A stretch of 64,000 nucleotides of DNA from the NCBI GenBank assembly GCA_947498815.1, contig CANMLU010000005.1, positions 1-64,000 of the forward strand, given 5' to 3'. Below are positions 9,240 to 18,600 of this stretch, piece by piece. The notes under the pieces were generated by a model that was given only the letters and a program-made list of their open reading frames with translations, did not search any database and was not told where the DNA came from. The position numbers and the translations under genes were made by a program. This DNA is from an uncultured Aquimarina sp. GTDB lineage: Bacteria > Bacteroidota > Bacteroidia > Flavobacteriales > Flavobacteriaceae. Position 1 is the first letter of the stretch. Each line of letters starts with the position of its first letter.

Positions 9240-9294
9240 ATGACAAAAATTGTGACTATACGTCATCAAAATCTTGAGGCACAATTTTTGTCAT
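9240..9294. repeat. 15-bp perfect inverted repeat upstream of the RelA/SpoT gene
   Basis: ATGACAAAAATTGTG (9240-9254) and CACAATTTTTGTCAT (9280-9294) are perfect inverse copies separated by 25 bases. There is no T-run typical of a terminator, so it may be a weak terminator, an RNA element or a protein-binding site. It lies 56 bases downstream of the protease stop and 64 bases upstream of the alarmone enzyme. Confidence 0.6.
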
Positions 9295-9357
9295 TATATA
9301 TTTACTAAGGGGACATCACACGATATCAAATAGGGCTTTCTTAGAAAACTTTGAGTT

Positions 9358-11565
9358 ATGACCGAAGCTGCTATAGAGAAAGAAAACAAACAAATTGCCA
9401 AGCAATATAAAGAATTGCTTCGTATAAGCTATAGAGATCTCAGCACTGATGATAAAAAGCTTATTCGTCAAGCCTTTGACATTGCCGTTGATGCACATAA
9501 AGATCAGCGTCGAAAAAGTGGAGAAGCATACATCTTTCATCCCATTGCCGTTGCCAAAATAGTAGCTAGTGAGATCGGTTTGGATGCTACATCCATAGCT
9601 GCAGCACTGCTCCATGACGTTGTTGAGGATACCGAATATACGCTTGTAGATATCGAACAAATGTTTGGTGAAACTGTTGCACGAATAGTCGATGGATTAA
9701 CTAAAATATCTTCATTAAAAAAAGATAGAGACATCTCTCTGCAGGCCGAAAACTTCAGAAAAATGCTGCTTACTCTTAATGATGATATCCGCGTTATCAT
9801 TATTAAGATTGCCGATAGATTGCATAATATGCAAACTATGGACGCCATGCGTCCCGACAAACAAGTTAAAATTGCTTCAGAAACCTTATTTATATATGCT
9901 CCTCTAGCTCATAGAATTGGATTATACAATATCAAAACTGAACTAGAAGATCTTGGATTAAAATATACCGAACCCGAGGTGTACAAGGATATTCTTGAAA
10001 AAATCAAAGAAAGTAAAGAAGATCAAGATGCCTATATCGAAAGGTTCTCAGATAAAATCAGAAAAGGTCTGGACAAAGAAGGCCTAAACTACGAAATCAA
10101 AGGTAGACCAAAATCCATTTTTTCGATACGCCGAAAAATGGTAAAACAAAATATCGCTTTTGATGAAGTTTATGACAAATTTGCAATTCGAATAATTTAT
10201 AAATCGGATAATGCCGAGAACGAAAAATTCATCGCATGGAAAATATATACGGTCGTTACCGATTTTTATCGTCCTAACCCGATTAGGCTACGAGATTGGA
10301 TTACTCAACCTAAATCTACTGGTTATGAGGCTTTACATATTACCGTTATTGGTCCAGACAGTCAATGGGTCGAAGTTCAGATTCGCAGTGAACGAATGCA
10401 CGAAATTGCAGAAAAGGGATATGCAGCGCATTATAAATACAAAAATACTGAAGAAAAACAAGATCAAGGACTTGATGATTGGCTTAATAGACTACAAGAA
10501 GCCCTTGAGAATTCTGAAACCAACGCGGTAGATTTTGTTGAAGAATTTAAATTAAATCTATATGCCAAAGAAATATTTGTTTTTACTCCTGAAGGTGATC
10601 TAAAATCACTACCAAAAGGAGCAACAGCACTTGATTTTGGTTTTAGTGTGCATACCGAAGTTGGTCTAAGAACAAGAGGGGCACGAGTAAATGGAAAACT
10701 AGTACCCTTAAGTCATGAGCTAAAAAGTGGAGATCAAGTAGAAATCATCACATCTACAAAATCAAAACCTTCATCCAGTTGGTTAGACTATTCAACCACG
10801 GCTAGAGCCAGATCTAAGATTAAATCTGCGCTACGCGACGAAAAGAAACAAATTGCCGAGGACGGAAAAGCCATCTTAAAACGTAAGCTTCGATCTCAAA
10901 AAATATCTATGAGTGAAAAAGTAGTGAATGAGCTTGTCTTATATTTTAAGCTCAAAACTAGTTTGGATCTCTTTTATAGAGTGGGTATAGGTACTATTGA
11001 TAATCAAAAAATCAAAGAGTTTGCTACCACTCGTAGCAACGTCTTTATGAATTTTATTAAAAATAGAATTCGTCGAGGTAATATCAAAGATGTTAATAAA
11101 GAAGAGATTACGTCCAAATATGATCTTCTGGTTTTTGGAAAAGATTCGGAAAAATTAGAATATAAATTATCTAATTGTTGTAATCCAATTCCCGGGGATG
11201 ATGTTTTCGGATTTGTAACCGTTAACGAAGGTATAAAAGTACATAAAAACAACTGCCCTAATGCGCTTCAGTTGCAAAGTAACTACGCATATCGTATTAT
11301 GCCAGCAAAATGGATAGACTCAAGTCAAGAAGAATTCAAAGCTGTCATCAAACTGAATGGTATTGACAATATCGGGGTAGTAAATGAAGTCACTCAGATC
11401 ATATCCAATAATATGCACCTTGCCATATACAATATGAATTTTGATACCAATGACGGGGTATTTACCGGTAAAATTACCGTAGGTGTTAAAAACAAAAACA
11501 CCTTAAAAACTGTGATGAAGAATCTTTCAAAAATAAATGGTATTGACAAAGTGCTCCGCGAATAA
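9358..11565 (+). CDS. RelA/SpoT-family (p)ppGpp synthetase/hydrolase
   Basis: Makes and degrades the stringent-response alarmone (p)ppGpp. The 735 residues show an HD hydrolase domain (about 45-150, with HPIAVAKIVA and LLHDVVEDTEYT containing the HD pair at 86-87), a synthetase domain (about 240-350, with GRPKSIFSIRRKM and GYEALHITVIGP), a TGS domain (about 395-455, VFTPEGDLKSLPKGATALDF) and a C-terminal ACT domain. The HD residues look intact, so a bifunctional long RSH enzyme is most likely. No relA/spoT paralogue is present in this window. Confidence 0.95.
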   Translation: MTEAAIEKENKQIAKQYKELLRISYRDLSTDDKKLIRQAFDIAVDAHKDQRRKSGEAYIFHPIAVAKIVASEIGLDATSIAAALLHDVVEDTEYTLVDIEQMFGETVARIVDGLTKISSLKKDRDISLQAENFRKMLLTLNDDIRVIIIKIADRLHNMQTMDAMRPDKQVKIASETLFIYAPLAHRIGLYNIKTELEDLGLKYTEPEVYKDILEKIKESKEDQDAYIERFSDKIRKGLDKEGLNYEIKGRPKSIFSIRRKMVKQNIAFDEVYDKFAIRIIYKSDNAENEKFIAWKIYTVVTDFYRPNPIRLRDWITQPKSTGYEALHITVIGPDSQWVEVQIRSERMHEIAEKGYAAHYKYKNTEEKQDQGLDDWLNRLQEALENSETNAVDFVEEFKLNLYAKEIFVFTPEGDLKSLPKGATALDFGFSVHTEVGLRTRGARVNGKLVPLSHELKSGDQVEIITSTKSKPSSSWLDYSTTARARSKIKSALRDEKKQIAEDGKAILKRKLRSQKISMSEKVVNELVLYFKLKTSLDLFYRVGIGTIDNQKIKEFATTRSNVFMNFIKNRIRRGNIKDVNKEEITSKYDLLVFGKDSEKLEYKLSNCCNPIPGDDVFGFVTVNEGIKVHKNNCPNALQLQSNYAYRIMPAKWIDSSQEEFKAVIKLNGIDNIGVVNEVTQIISNNMHLAIYNMNFDTNDGVFTGKITVGVKNKNTLKTVMKNLSKINGIDKVLRE

Positions 11566-11752
11566 AAAATCGATCAGGTTTGCTCCCACATGACAAAACT
11601 ATAGCGACTACTAAAGCCATACATCACTTTGAAATTTACGCTTCTCAAGCCATATTAAGTTTCAAAATTGTGAATTCAAAATGTTCTAAATAATCGTTTT
11701 AAAATCAGAGTCTCACTAATAAAAAATAATGTAACTTTGCTTTTTTACGCGT
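11566..11752 (+). promoter_or_regulatory. intergenic region with putative -7 element of the Fur-family gene
   Basis: This 187-base gap holds no ORF. TAACTTTG (11732-11739) matches the TAnnTTTG -7 element and lies 14 bases before the ATG of the Fur-family gene. No TTG is found at the expected -33 distance, so the promoter call is tentative. Confidence 0.4.
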
Positions 11753-12220
11753 ATGAGCACTAGAGCAACCACACAAAACGACCAAAATATCGTTAAAAAC
11801 GTGTTTACCAGCTTCTTAGAAGATAATGGTCATAGAAAAACACCCGAACGATATGCTATACTTCAGGAAATTTATGAAAGTGATGAGCATTTTGATATTG
11901 AGTCTTTATATATCAAAATGAAGAATAAGAATTATAGAGTTAGTCGAGCTACTTTGTACAATACCATCGAACTTTTACTAGACTGTAAACTGGTGAGAAA
12001 ACACCAATTTGGGCAAAACCAAGCTCAGTATGAAAAATCATATTTCGATAGGCAGCATGATCACCTTATTCTTACAGATACTGGAGAAGTGCTTGAATTC
12101 TGCGATCCCAGAATTCAGTCTATCAAAAAAACAATAGAAGAAATTTTTAATGTAGATATTACAAACCATTCTTTGTATTTCTACGGAACCAAAAAGAAAC
12201 CAAATAATCAAGACAACTAA
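11753..12220 (+). CDS. Fur-family transcriptional regulator
   Basis: Metal-dependent DNA-binding repressor (Fur/PerR/Zur superfamily), 155 residues. The N-terminal winged helix (about 15-90) contains [16 protein letters not shown] and [15 protein letters not shown]. The dimerisation domain has the metal-site motif RQHDHLIL (H102, H104). The paired CxxC motif of the structural zinc site in many Fur proteins is absent: the positions after HDHL read ILTDTGEV, with only a single cysteine at EFCDPRI. Fur versus PerR cannot be decided by eye. The stop codon overlaps the purA start (TAATG), so the two genes are translationally coupled. Confidence 0.9.
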   Translation: MSTRATTQNDQNIVKNVFTSFLEDNGHRKTPERYAILQEIYESDEHFDIESLYIKMKNKNYRVSRATLYNTIELLLDCKLVRKHQFGQNQAQYEKSYFDRQHDHLILTDTGEVLEFCDPRIQSIKKTIEEIFNVDITNHSLYFYGTKKKPNNQDN

Positions 12221-13491
12221 TGGCAGTAAATTTATTGCTTGGTCTTCAATGGGGAGACGAAGGTAAAGGGAAAATAGTAGACGTTCTTACAAAAGATTAT
12301 GACATTATCGCAAGATTCCAGGGAGGACCAAATGCAGGACACACCTTAGAATTCGACGGAATTAAACATGTATTACACACCATCCCGAGCGGGATTTTTC
12401 ATGACAAAGCCATTAATTTGGTTGGAAACGGTGTAGTGATCGACCCAGTAATCTTTAAAAAAGAGCTAGACAACCTCAACAAATTTAATTTGGATTACAA
12501 ATCCAAGTTGCTTATCTCCAGAAAAGCGCACTTAATTCTTCCGACACATCGTATTCTTGACGCAGCTTCTGAAGCATCAAAAGGAAAAGCAAAAATAGGC
12601 TCTACCCTAAAAGGGATTGGTCCAACATATATGGATAAAACCGGCAGAAACGGTATTCGTGTTGGGGACCTGGAATTGAGCAATTGGAAAAAGCGTTACC
12701 GCAATCTGGCGAATAAACATGAAGCCATGATCGATTTTTATGATGCAAAAATTGAATACGATCTTGAAGAATTAGAACGTGAGTTTTTTGAAGCGGTAAA
12801 AGTATTAAAAACACTTACTTTTATTGATAGCGAAGAATATTTGTATGTAGCACAAAAAGAAGGAAAAACAATCTTGGCCGAAGGTGCTCAAGGGTCATTA
12901 TTGGATATTGATTTTGGAACTTATCCTTTTGTAACTTCTTCAAACACTACAGCTGCGGGAGCTTGTACTGGATTGGGTATTGCTCCTAATAAAATCAAAG
13001 ACGTATTTGGAATATTTAAAGCCTATACCACAAGAGTTGGTAGTGGTCCATTTCCTACAGAATTATTTGATAAAGATGGCGAAACCATGGCACGCGTTGG
13101 TCATGAGTTTGGCGCTACAACAGGTAGACCAAGAAGATGTGGATGGCTGGATCTTGTAGCTTTAAAATATGCAGTTCAAGTAAATGGGGTAACCAAACTG
13201 ATGATGATGAAAGGAGACGTATTGAGCGGCTTTGATTTATTAAAAGTTTGTACTGCCTACAAATATAAAGGTGAAACCATCACTCACCTACCTTACAATA
13301 TCGAACCCGAAAATGTAACTCCTATCTATACAGAAATGAAAGGTTGGTCTGAAGACCTTACTGGTATGACCGAAGCTTCTCAATTACCAAAAGAGCTGAA
13401 CGATTATATTACATTCTTAGAAAAAGAACTGGAAACCCCAATTACAATTGTTTCGGTGGGGCCCGATAGAACACAGACTATTCATAAATAA
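12220..13491 (+). CDS. purA: adenylosuccinate synthetase
   Basis: Joins IMP and aspartate using GTP, the first committed step to AMP. The 423-residue length is normal. The N-terminal phosphate-binding loop WGDEGKGK (residues 11-18), the GGPNAGHT stretch and the C-terminal TTGRPRRCGWLD segment (about 299-310) are all visible. The ATG overlaps the last base of the upstream Fur-family gene. A strong hairpin follows the stop. Confidence 0.97.
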   Translation: MAVNLLLGLQWGDEGKGKIVDVLTKDYDIIARFQGGPNAGHTLEFDGIKHVLHTIPSGIFHDKAINLVGNGVVIDPVIFKKELDNLNKFNLDYKSKLLISRKAHLILPTHRILDAASEASKGKAKIGSTLKGIGPTYMDKTGRNGIRVGDLELSNWKKRYRNLANKHEAMIDFYDAKIEYDLEELEREFFEAVKVLKTLTFIDSEEYLYVAQKEGKTILAEGAQGSLLDIDFGTYPFVTSSNTTAAGACTGLGIAPNKIKDVFGIFKAYTTRVGSGPFPTELFDKDGETMARVGHEFGATTGRPRRCGWLDLVALKYAVQVNGVTKLMMMKGDVLSGFDLLKVCTAYKYKGETITHLPYNIEPENVTPIYTEMKGWSEDLTGMTEASQLPKELNDYITFLEKELETPITIVSVGPDRTQTIHK

Positions 13492-13515
13492 TACCCAAAA
13501 TATTTATATTTAATT

Positions 13516-13550
13516 AAAAAAGCTTCTGCAGTGTATACAGAAGCTTTTTT
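13516..13550. terminator. bidirectional terminator between purA and the PD40 gene
   Basis: AAAAAAGCTTCTG (13516-13528) pairs perfectly over 13 bp with CAGAAGCTTTTTT (13538-13550). A- and T-runs on both sides allow termination in both directions between convergent genes. Confidence 0.9.
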
Positions 13551-13572
13551 GATTTATGTATTATCACGATAA

Positions 13573-14745
13573 CTAATCTAAGGTCGTTATTTCCTGATAC
13601 GGTTTAAGAAGAAGTATACGTTCTAATTTTTGAATTCCTTTTACTTTCTGTCGAAGAAGTTCAGGAAATGGTTTTAACTGCCTAAAGCCATAGATATCAT
13701 CATCTTCTTTACTTCCGTTACGATTGCTGGAAAAATACCCTATTTTATATTCCTCGTTGATAATAAATGTAAAATCATCTTTACTACTATTAATAGGGTT
13801 TCCGAGATTATAAGCTACAGTACTACCATGCTGATTTGGTAAAGCCATAAAAATATCTAACCCACCCATACCAGCATGCCCATCGCTCGCAAAGAACAAC
13901 CTTCCTTGATCACTAACATACGGAAAAGTCTCACGCCCATCGGTGTTTATAGACTCCCCAAGATTCTTAGGTTCTCCGTAACTTCCGTCTTCATTAATGG
14001 TCACTACATATAAATCGGATTTACCGTAACTTCCGGGCATATCGCTTGCAAAATATAATGATTTTCCGTCTGGAGATATTGCAGGATGTGCTATCGAATA
14101 CTCATCACTATTAAATGGTAGTTCTTCTACATTTTTCCACCTGCCATTATCATATTCTGCTTTGTATATTTTTAATAAAACAGTACCCGATCCATGGATT
14201 CTTGACTTCTTTTTTGAATAATTATTACGTGTAAAATAAATTGTTTTTTGATCCTTGCTAAACGCAACCGAAGACTCATGAAATTTTGTATTGACAGTAC
14301 CTTTTAGCTTTTTTATCCTTTGTTTATCTGATTTTTTTGCGGTAGTATACAAATCCAAAAAAGGTTGATTGCTTACTTCATCAAATGATTTGGACATGCT
14401 ATTAATGCTGCGAGAAGAAGCGAATACCAATTCGCCATTGTAAAAACTAGGAGCATAGTCTGAATATGGTGAATTTATATTCAAAATATTGACTCTAAAT
14501 TTTTCTGATTTCTTTTCTGTAATTGTAAGAGAATCCAATAAGATATTGTACTCATCGTCCATGTTAAGCTCAACATGATAATTCGCAGATGTTGTTGGTA
14601 TTACTTTAAAATCTATGGCATTGGTATCCATAAAAGCATATTCAACAAAAGTTTCATTTGATTTTTCTAACTGTCCCCATTGAGAAAATATTGTGCCCCA
14701 AACAAAGAAAAAAAACAGTCCCCAAAGGTTTTTTTTCAAAAACAT
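13573..14745 (-). CDS. truncated PD40 beta-propeller (PorE/OmpA-like) envelope protein
   Basis: A secreted 390-residue protein with a signal peptide (1-21, ending IFSQ) and WD40-like PD40 repeats, e.g. SPDGKSLYFASDMPGSYGKSDLY and APSFYNGELVFASS. Proteins of this type in Flavobacteriia, such as the T9SS-associated PorE and SprF-linked OmpA proteins, normally continue into a carboxypeptidase-regulatory-like domain and a peptidoglycan-binding OmpA domain. Here the frame ends after a short stretch (KVKGIQKLERILLL...ITTLD) resembling the beginning of the regulatory-like domain. TTA TCG TGA TAA follows the stop, then the purA terminator, so there is no OmpA domain. I read it as a truncated relative; whether it functions is unknown. 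No PorP/SprF partner lies next to it. Confidence 0.75.
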   Translation of the reverse strand: MFLKKNLWGLFFFFVWGTIFSQWGQLEKSNETFVEYAFMDTNAIDFKVIPTTSANYHVELNMDDEYNILLDSLTITEKKSEKFRVNILNINSPYSDYAPSFYNGELVFASSRSINSMSKSFDEVSNQPFLDLYTTAKKSDKQRIKKLKGTVNTKFHESSVAFSKDQKTIYFTRNNYSKKKSRIHGSGTVLLKIYKAEYDNGRWKNVEELPFNSDEYSIAHPAISPDGKSLYFASDMPGSYGKSDLYVVTINEDGSYGEPKNLGESINTDGRETFPYVSDQGRLFFASDGHAGMGGLDIFMALPNQHGSTVAYNLGNPINSSKDDFTFIINEEYKIGYFSSNRNGSKEDDDIYGFRQLKPFPELLRQKVKGIQKLERILLLKPYQEITTLD

Positions 14746-15124
14746 GTATTATTTATTTTGATGATTGTGTTACTACCCCAGTTTATACTATATGTAAAAT
14801 CCACATGCAACAGCTTACGATATATTCGTATAAGCGATTAGCATTACTAGCTTTCTTTACATTAAAAAATAAATATGTCGTGCGATGCTATCCCCATAGC
14901 ATTGGCCACACTCTTTTTGTTTTTCCGAATGCAATTTACTGATACTTAAACACATCGAATGTTAAAAAACTCGAAAAGTTCTTTAATTTGGTTTTTATTA
15001 ACACTTTTAACAGAAACTAAAGCTTTGGTTAAACAAAAGAACAGCTACGTTATTGTAGCTGTTTCTATATTTACTTACATGACCAACATCGTTTACTCAT
15101 AACGGCACGGAAAACATTTCCGTG

Positions 15125-15171
15125 CTATCATATCCGAGCGATCGGGGGCTATCATATCCGAGCGATCGGGG
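15125..15171. repeat. two direct copies of a 23-base palindrome-bearing repeat
   Basis: CTATCATATCCGAGCGATCGGGG occurs in two parts, CTATCATATC plus CGAGCGATCGGGG, at 15125-15147 and again at 15149-15171, with one extra G between them. The CCGAGCGATCGG part is near-palindromic and resembles the CCCCGATAGCTATCGGGG core of the element at 200-283, suggesting one dispersed repeat family. Confidence 0.7.
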
Positions 15172-15207
15172 ATTTTCTTAAAGCTATTTCAAGTACTTTT
15201 CTAAACA

Positions 15208-15233
15208 AAAAACCACTCCGAAGAGTGGTTCTG
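15208..15233 (-). terminator. terminator of the RHS-immunity operon
   Basis: On the minus strand AACCACTC, loop TTCG and GAGTGGTT (15211-15230) are followed directly by TTTTTTGTTT. This is a textbook rho-independent terminator with a UUCG tetraloop. It lies 27 bases downstream of the 134-residue ORF and closes the leftward operon. Confidence 0.9.
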
Positions 15234-15256
15234 TTTATTTAGATCAAGTTTTTTTA

Positions 15257-15661
15257 TTATTTGTAAATATAATCTCGATTACTAGGCTTTTCTAACCATA
15301 AGATCGTATTCCAAAGGGATTTCATTGTTGATTTATTCTTTAGCCATACTCTATCATTATCAATCATAATGTATTTATAACTAACAAAAATCTTCCCTTT
15401 CTTCAAAGCATTATCATGTAAAATATCTGAAAAATCACTTAGTGCAACTTTTCCTTTATCCCCGTTTAATGAAGAATAAAAGACATGTTCTTCTCCTAAA
15501 ATAGTATACAAATCATCATTTTTTTGAATACCAAGTAACACCTTTTTACCTTCATTTCTTAAACTACTTATGATTTTTGAAGATTCATCTACAAAATGAC
15601 TCCCAGCATGTTTTTCTAAATTATTACGTTTAATTCTTTCTTTCAAATAATTTGATTTCAT
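15257..15661 (-). CDS. putative immunity protein for the RHS toxin
   Basis: I do not recognise the fold. The 134-residue protein is soluble, highly charged (Lys/Asp/Glu), and has no signal peptide or membrane helix, so it acts in the cytoplasm. Its ATG directly abuts the TAA of the RHS protein with no intervening base, and a strong terminator follows. A small, cytoplasmic, unrelated ORF immediately after an RHS protein with a unique C-terminal domain is the classic place for the cognate immunity gene. The call therefore rests on context, not on sequence similarity. It ends in WLEKPSNRDYIYK. Confidence 0.65.
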   Translation of the reverse strand: MKSNYLKERIKRNNLEKHAGSHFVDESSKIISSLRNEGKKVLLGIQKNDDLYTILGEEHVFYSSLNGDKGKVALSDFSDILHDNALKKGKIFVSYKYIMIDNDRVWLKNKSTMKSLWNTILWLEKPSNRDYIYK

Positions 15662-18600
15662 TTACTTTAGAGGTTTCGTTAAAATATATCTATTACCAGT
15701 AACCCAAGCACGCCATCCACTTTGAATATTGTACCCCATAAATCCTTGTCCTGATTGTATCCTTTTATTTAACGCATTTACTATAACTTTATCTACAGAA
15801 ATACCAGAGGAAACTCTCATACTAGAAGCACCATTAGCCTTAAAAGCTTCTTCTACTAATTTAATGTCTCCTGGTTTAAAATTTTTCAAAAAACCAATAT
15901 TAATATTAGCTACTCCATTTTTTATTCTGGCAAAAGCAGTTAAATTCCCTAATCTTTTAAAAGCTGCAGCAGCTTCATCACTAAACTTTACTGCTCCTTG
16001 AGCTACATTCACCCCTTTAGCTATATTTCTAGCCCTAACTATTCTAATAACCCAAGCGCCTCCTTGTAATACCTTGACTGCTGCCCATTCTCCCAAGAGA
16101 AATAAGACTATTTGTCCTGCTGCTTCAGCTTTTTCTCTTTCATTCTGAGCAATATCGGCATCTGTAGGATTATATGGGTCGTTTCCATTTAAAAAGGCAG
16201 TCCTTGATCCTCCATTGTATGCCATTCCGTAAAACTCCCCGGCGCCCATATCCTTTACATCCTTCTTTTGACTTTTCTTCTTTTTCTTTGGATCTGTAGT
16301 TCCAGTTTCTTCTCCTGAACTATTATAATGATGAATTAATCCATCATTAGCTGTATTCTCAAATATCTTATTGATATCTATCCCATCAGCACCACTTGGA
16401 TCGGCAATAACTATTGGATTATTATCAAAAGCATTGTAGGTAGAATTAGAATGATGAGTAACTGGATCAATAGAAGTCCATCTGGCAATAGCAGGATCAT
16501 AAGAGCGTAATGGCATTTCATATAGATCAAGACCTAATGCTTTTTCTTCTTCTATCCCATTAAATCCATACTGGTGATTTCGCCCTCTATAGGTATCATT
16601 GTACCCTTTGTGTTCGAGCCCAAAAGGGTAATAATTATTCTCTTCTATGATTTCATCCTGAGCAATCATACCACTACCATTAGCATCTTTATAGGAAAGT
16701 CTAATATTTCCTAAATGATCCTTGTATTGATATGTATACTTATATCCGTCATCTTCTTTCTCTACATAGCCTTCTGATGTGTTAAAAAACTCAAGATTAC
16801 CATTCTTATAGATATAATTACCAGCATACTCGGTATTTGTTAAAGAACTTCCCTCTGTTACGATCTTTTTTAGTTTCGCTCCAGTGGCGTCGTAAATATA
16901 AGAAATAGTTCCTGTTCCTTGTGCATTTGATATAGAAACTACTTCTGGTAGATTCAAATGATTATACGTAATATTAGAGATCCCTTTGTTACGATCGATA
17001 ATCATATTCCCATTGTCATCGTACTCAAAGTCATCATTGGTATTAGCACCATCCTCAAAACCACCAGCACCGCTCCATTGATCTTGTACAGTCAATAATT
17101 TATTACCTTGATCATAGTTGTATGTTAGGTAATCCATAGCAGCTCCTGCTGTGGGACTTCCTTTTTTTGCTCTATTTAAGGTTAATAGATTCCCATTTTT
17201 ATCATAAGAGATATTGGTTACATTAAACCAACCTGGTTCATCTAATAGTTGGGTATTATAACCGGCAGATGTAATTCTGTTTAAGGCATCATATCTATAA
17301 TTATAATATCGTTTCTTATTATCATTCTGGGATTTCCATTCTGTCCTACTTATGTTCCCATTATACAAAGGATTACCTCCCTGATTATAACCAATACTAA
17401 ATCCAAACAAATCATTGCCTAATGTATTTACATCATTGATGCCTTTAAGCCAACCGCGTATGTTGTAGGTGTAGTCTACGGTTTGTAGTCCCCCTCCGCC
17501 TGCGGCACCTCCCCCAACAGGGGAGGAAGCTAAACCACCTACTTTCTTACTAGTGAGTTGCCCCAGAGCATTATAACTATTACTGGCAATCAATTGTACA
17601 CCAGAATCACCAGTAGCAGTATTGGTAGCTTTGGCAGTAAACGTTTTGGCGGATGTTGCTGTAAAACTAAATCCTGGCAAAAGACTAATACTAGGTTCTT
17701 CGATATTTTGGGTAGTAGTTATTACTTCATTAATTTGTATTGGAGTGCCATCCCCACAGTTATCTGCAAGACTGTCATCTCCTATACATTGCTTTTGAGA
17801 GAGCAATCTATTGACCTGATCATAGCTAAAGATATCCAGGGTTACGATCTCTGGTTGGGTTCCTTTTTGATGCCTGGATTTGGTTTTAAGAACATTACCT
17901 ATAAAATCCAGTTTTAAGGACACGACATCTTGCGTATCCAGATATTCGTTTGTACTTACTGTATAAATACCCCTGCCCTTTTCGTCATAAAAAGTTGCAG
18001 TAGTAATCCAGTCATCGGTTCCCAAAACCCGCACTTTTGAACCTGTTGGCAGCCCTTTTGCATTTACATCAATGGTTTGACCAAATACAGATGTTGGGGC
18101 ACTAATTCCTGGCCGATCAAACCCATAATCATCATAATAATTGATGGTGTAAATCTGAGCTACGCCTTTTGGAATCGCATCATTAGAATAGTATATCGTT
18201 GTACCTGCAATAGTTGAAGCAGTACCCAACTTTTTTTCAAATTGAGTATAAGTATTTGCATATGCACTATTTTGCAACTCCAACCTTGAACTATCACTCT
18301 CTACCATTCCTGTATAGACTACCCTACCAAAGACATCATATTTGGTAAAGAGCCATTCGTCTTTGGCTTTTCCAGAATTTACTTTTCTTTGATTTGCATC
18401 TTGGGTAAATACGGGTTGATCCAGTTTGTTATACACAATATATTCCCACCCCTTACCAGGGATTTTCTTTTCGATTAGTCGGTTTCGATTATCATATTTA
18501 TACTGATAACCGAGTTCGGCAAGTTCGGTGGTAGAGACACCATCTGTTGTCGTTACTTTTGGCGGTAAAACATAGGTAAGATTCCCATAATCATCATACA

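Larger units (their letters stand above)
14746..15256. other. 511-base intergenic region with three hairpins and a tandem repeat
   Basis: No convincing gene is present. It contains a hairpin AACAGCTAC/GTAGCTGTT (15040-15063), a hairpin GCACGGAAA/TTTCCGTGC (15105-15125), a 24-base tandem duplication (15125-15171) and the terminator at 15211-15230. The left part (14746-15030) is AT-rich and holds the upstream region of the minus-strand PD40 gene; I see no clear promoter consensus in it. Confidence 0.5.

Noticed and set aside
14658-14942. 94-residue plus-strand ORF overlapping the PD40 gene start
   Set aside because: It is partly antisense to the PD40 gene, has no similarity to known proteins and has an unusual composition.
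15125-15171. Two tandem 23-base repeats as a CRISPR remnant
   Set aside because: Only two copies separated by a single base, so there is no spacer; it fits a dispersed palindromic repeat better.
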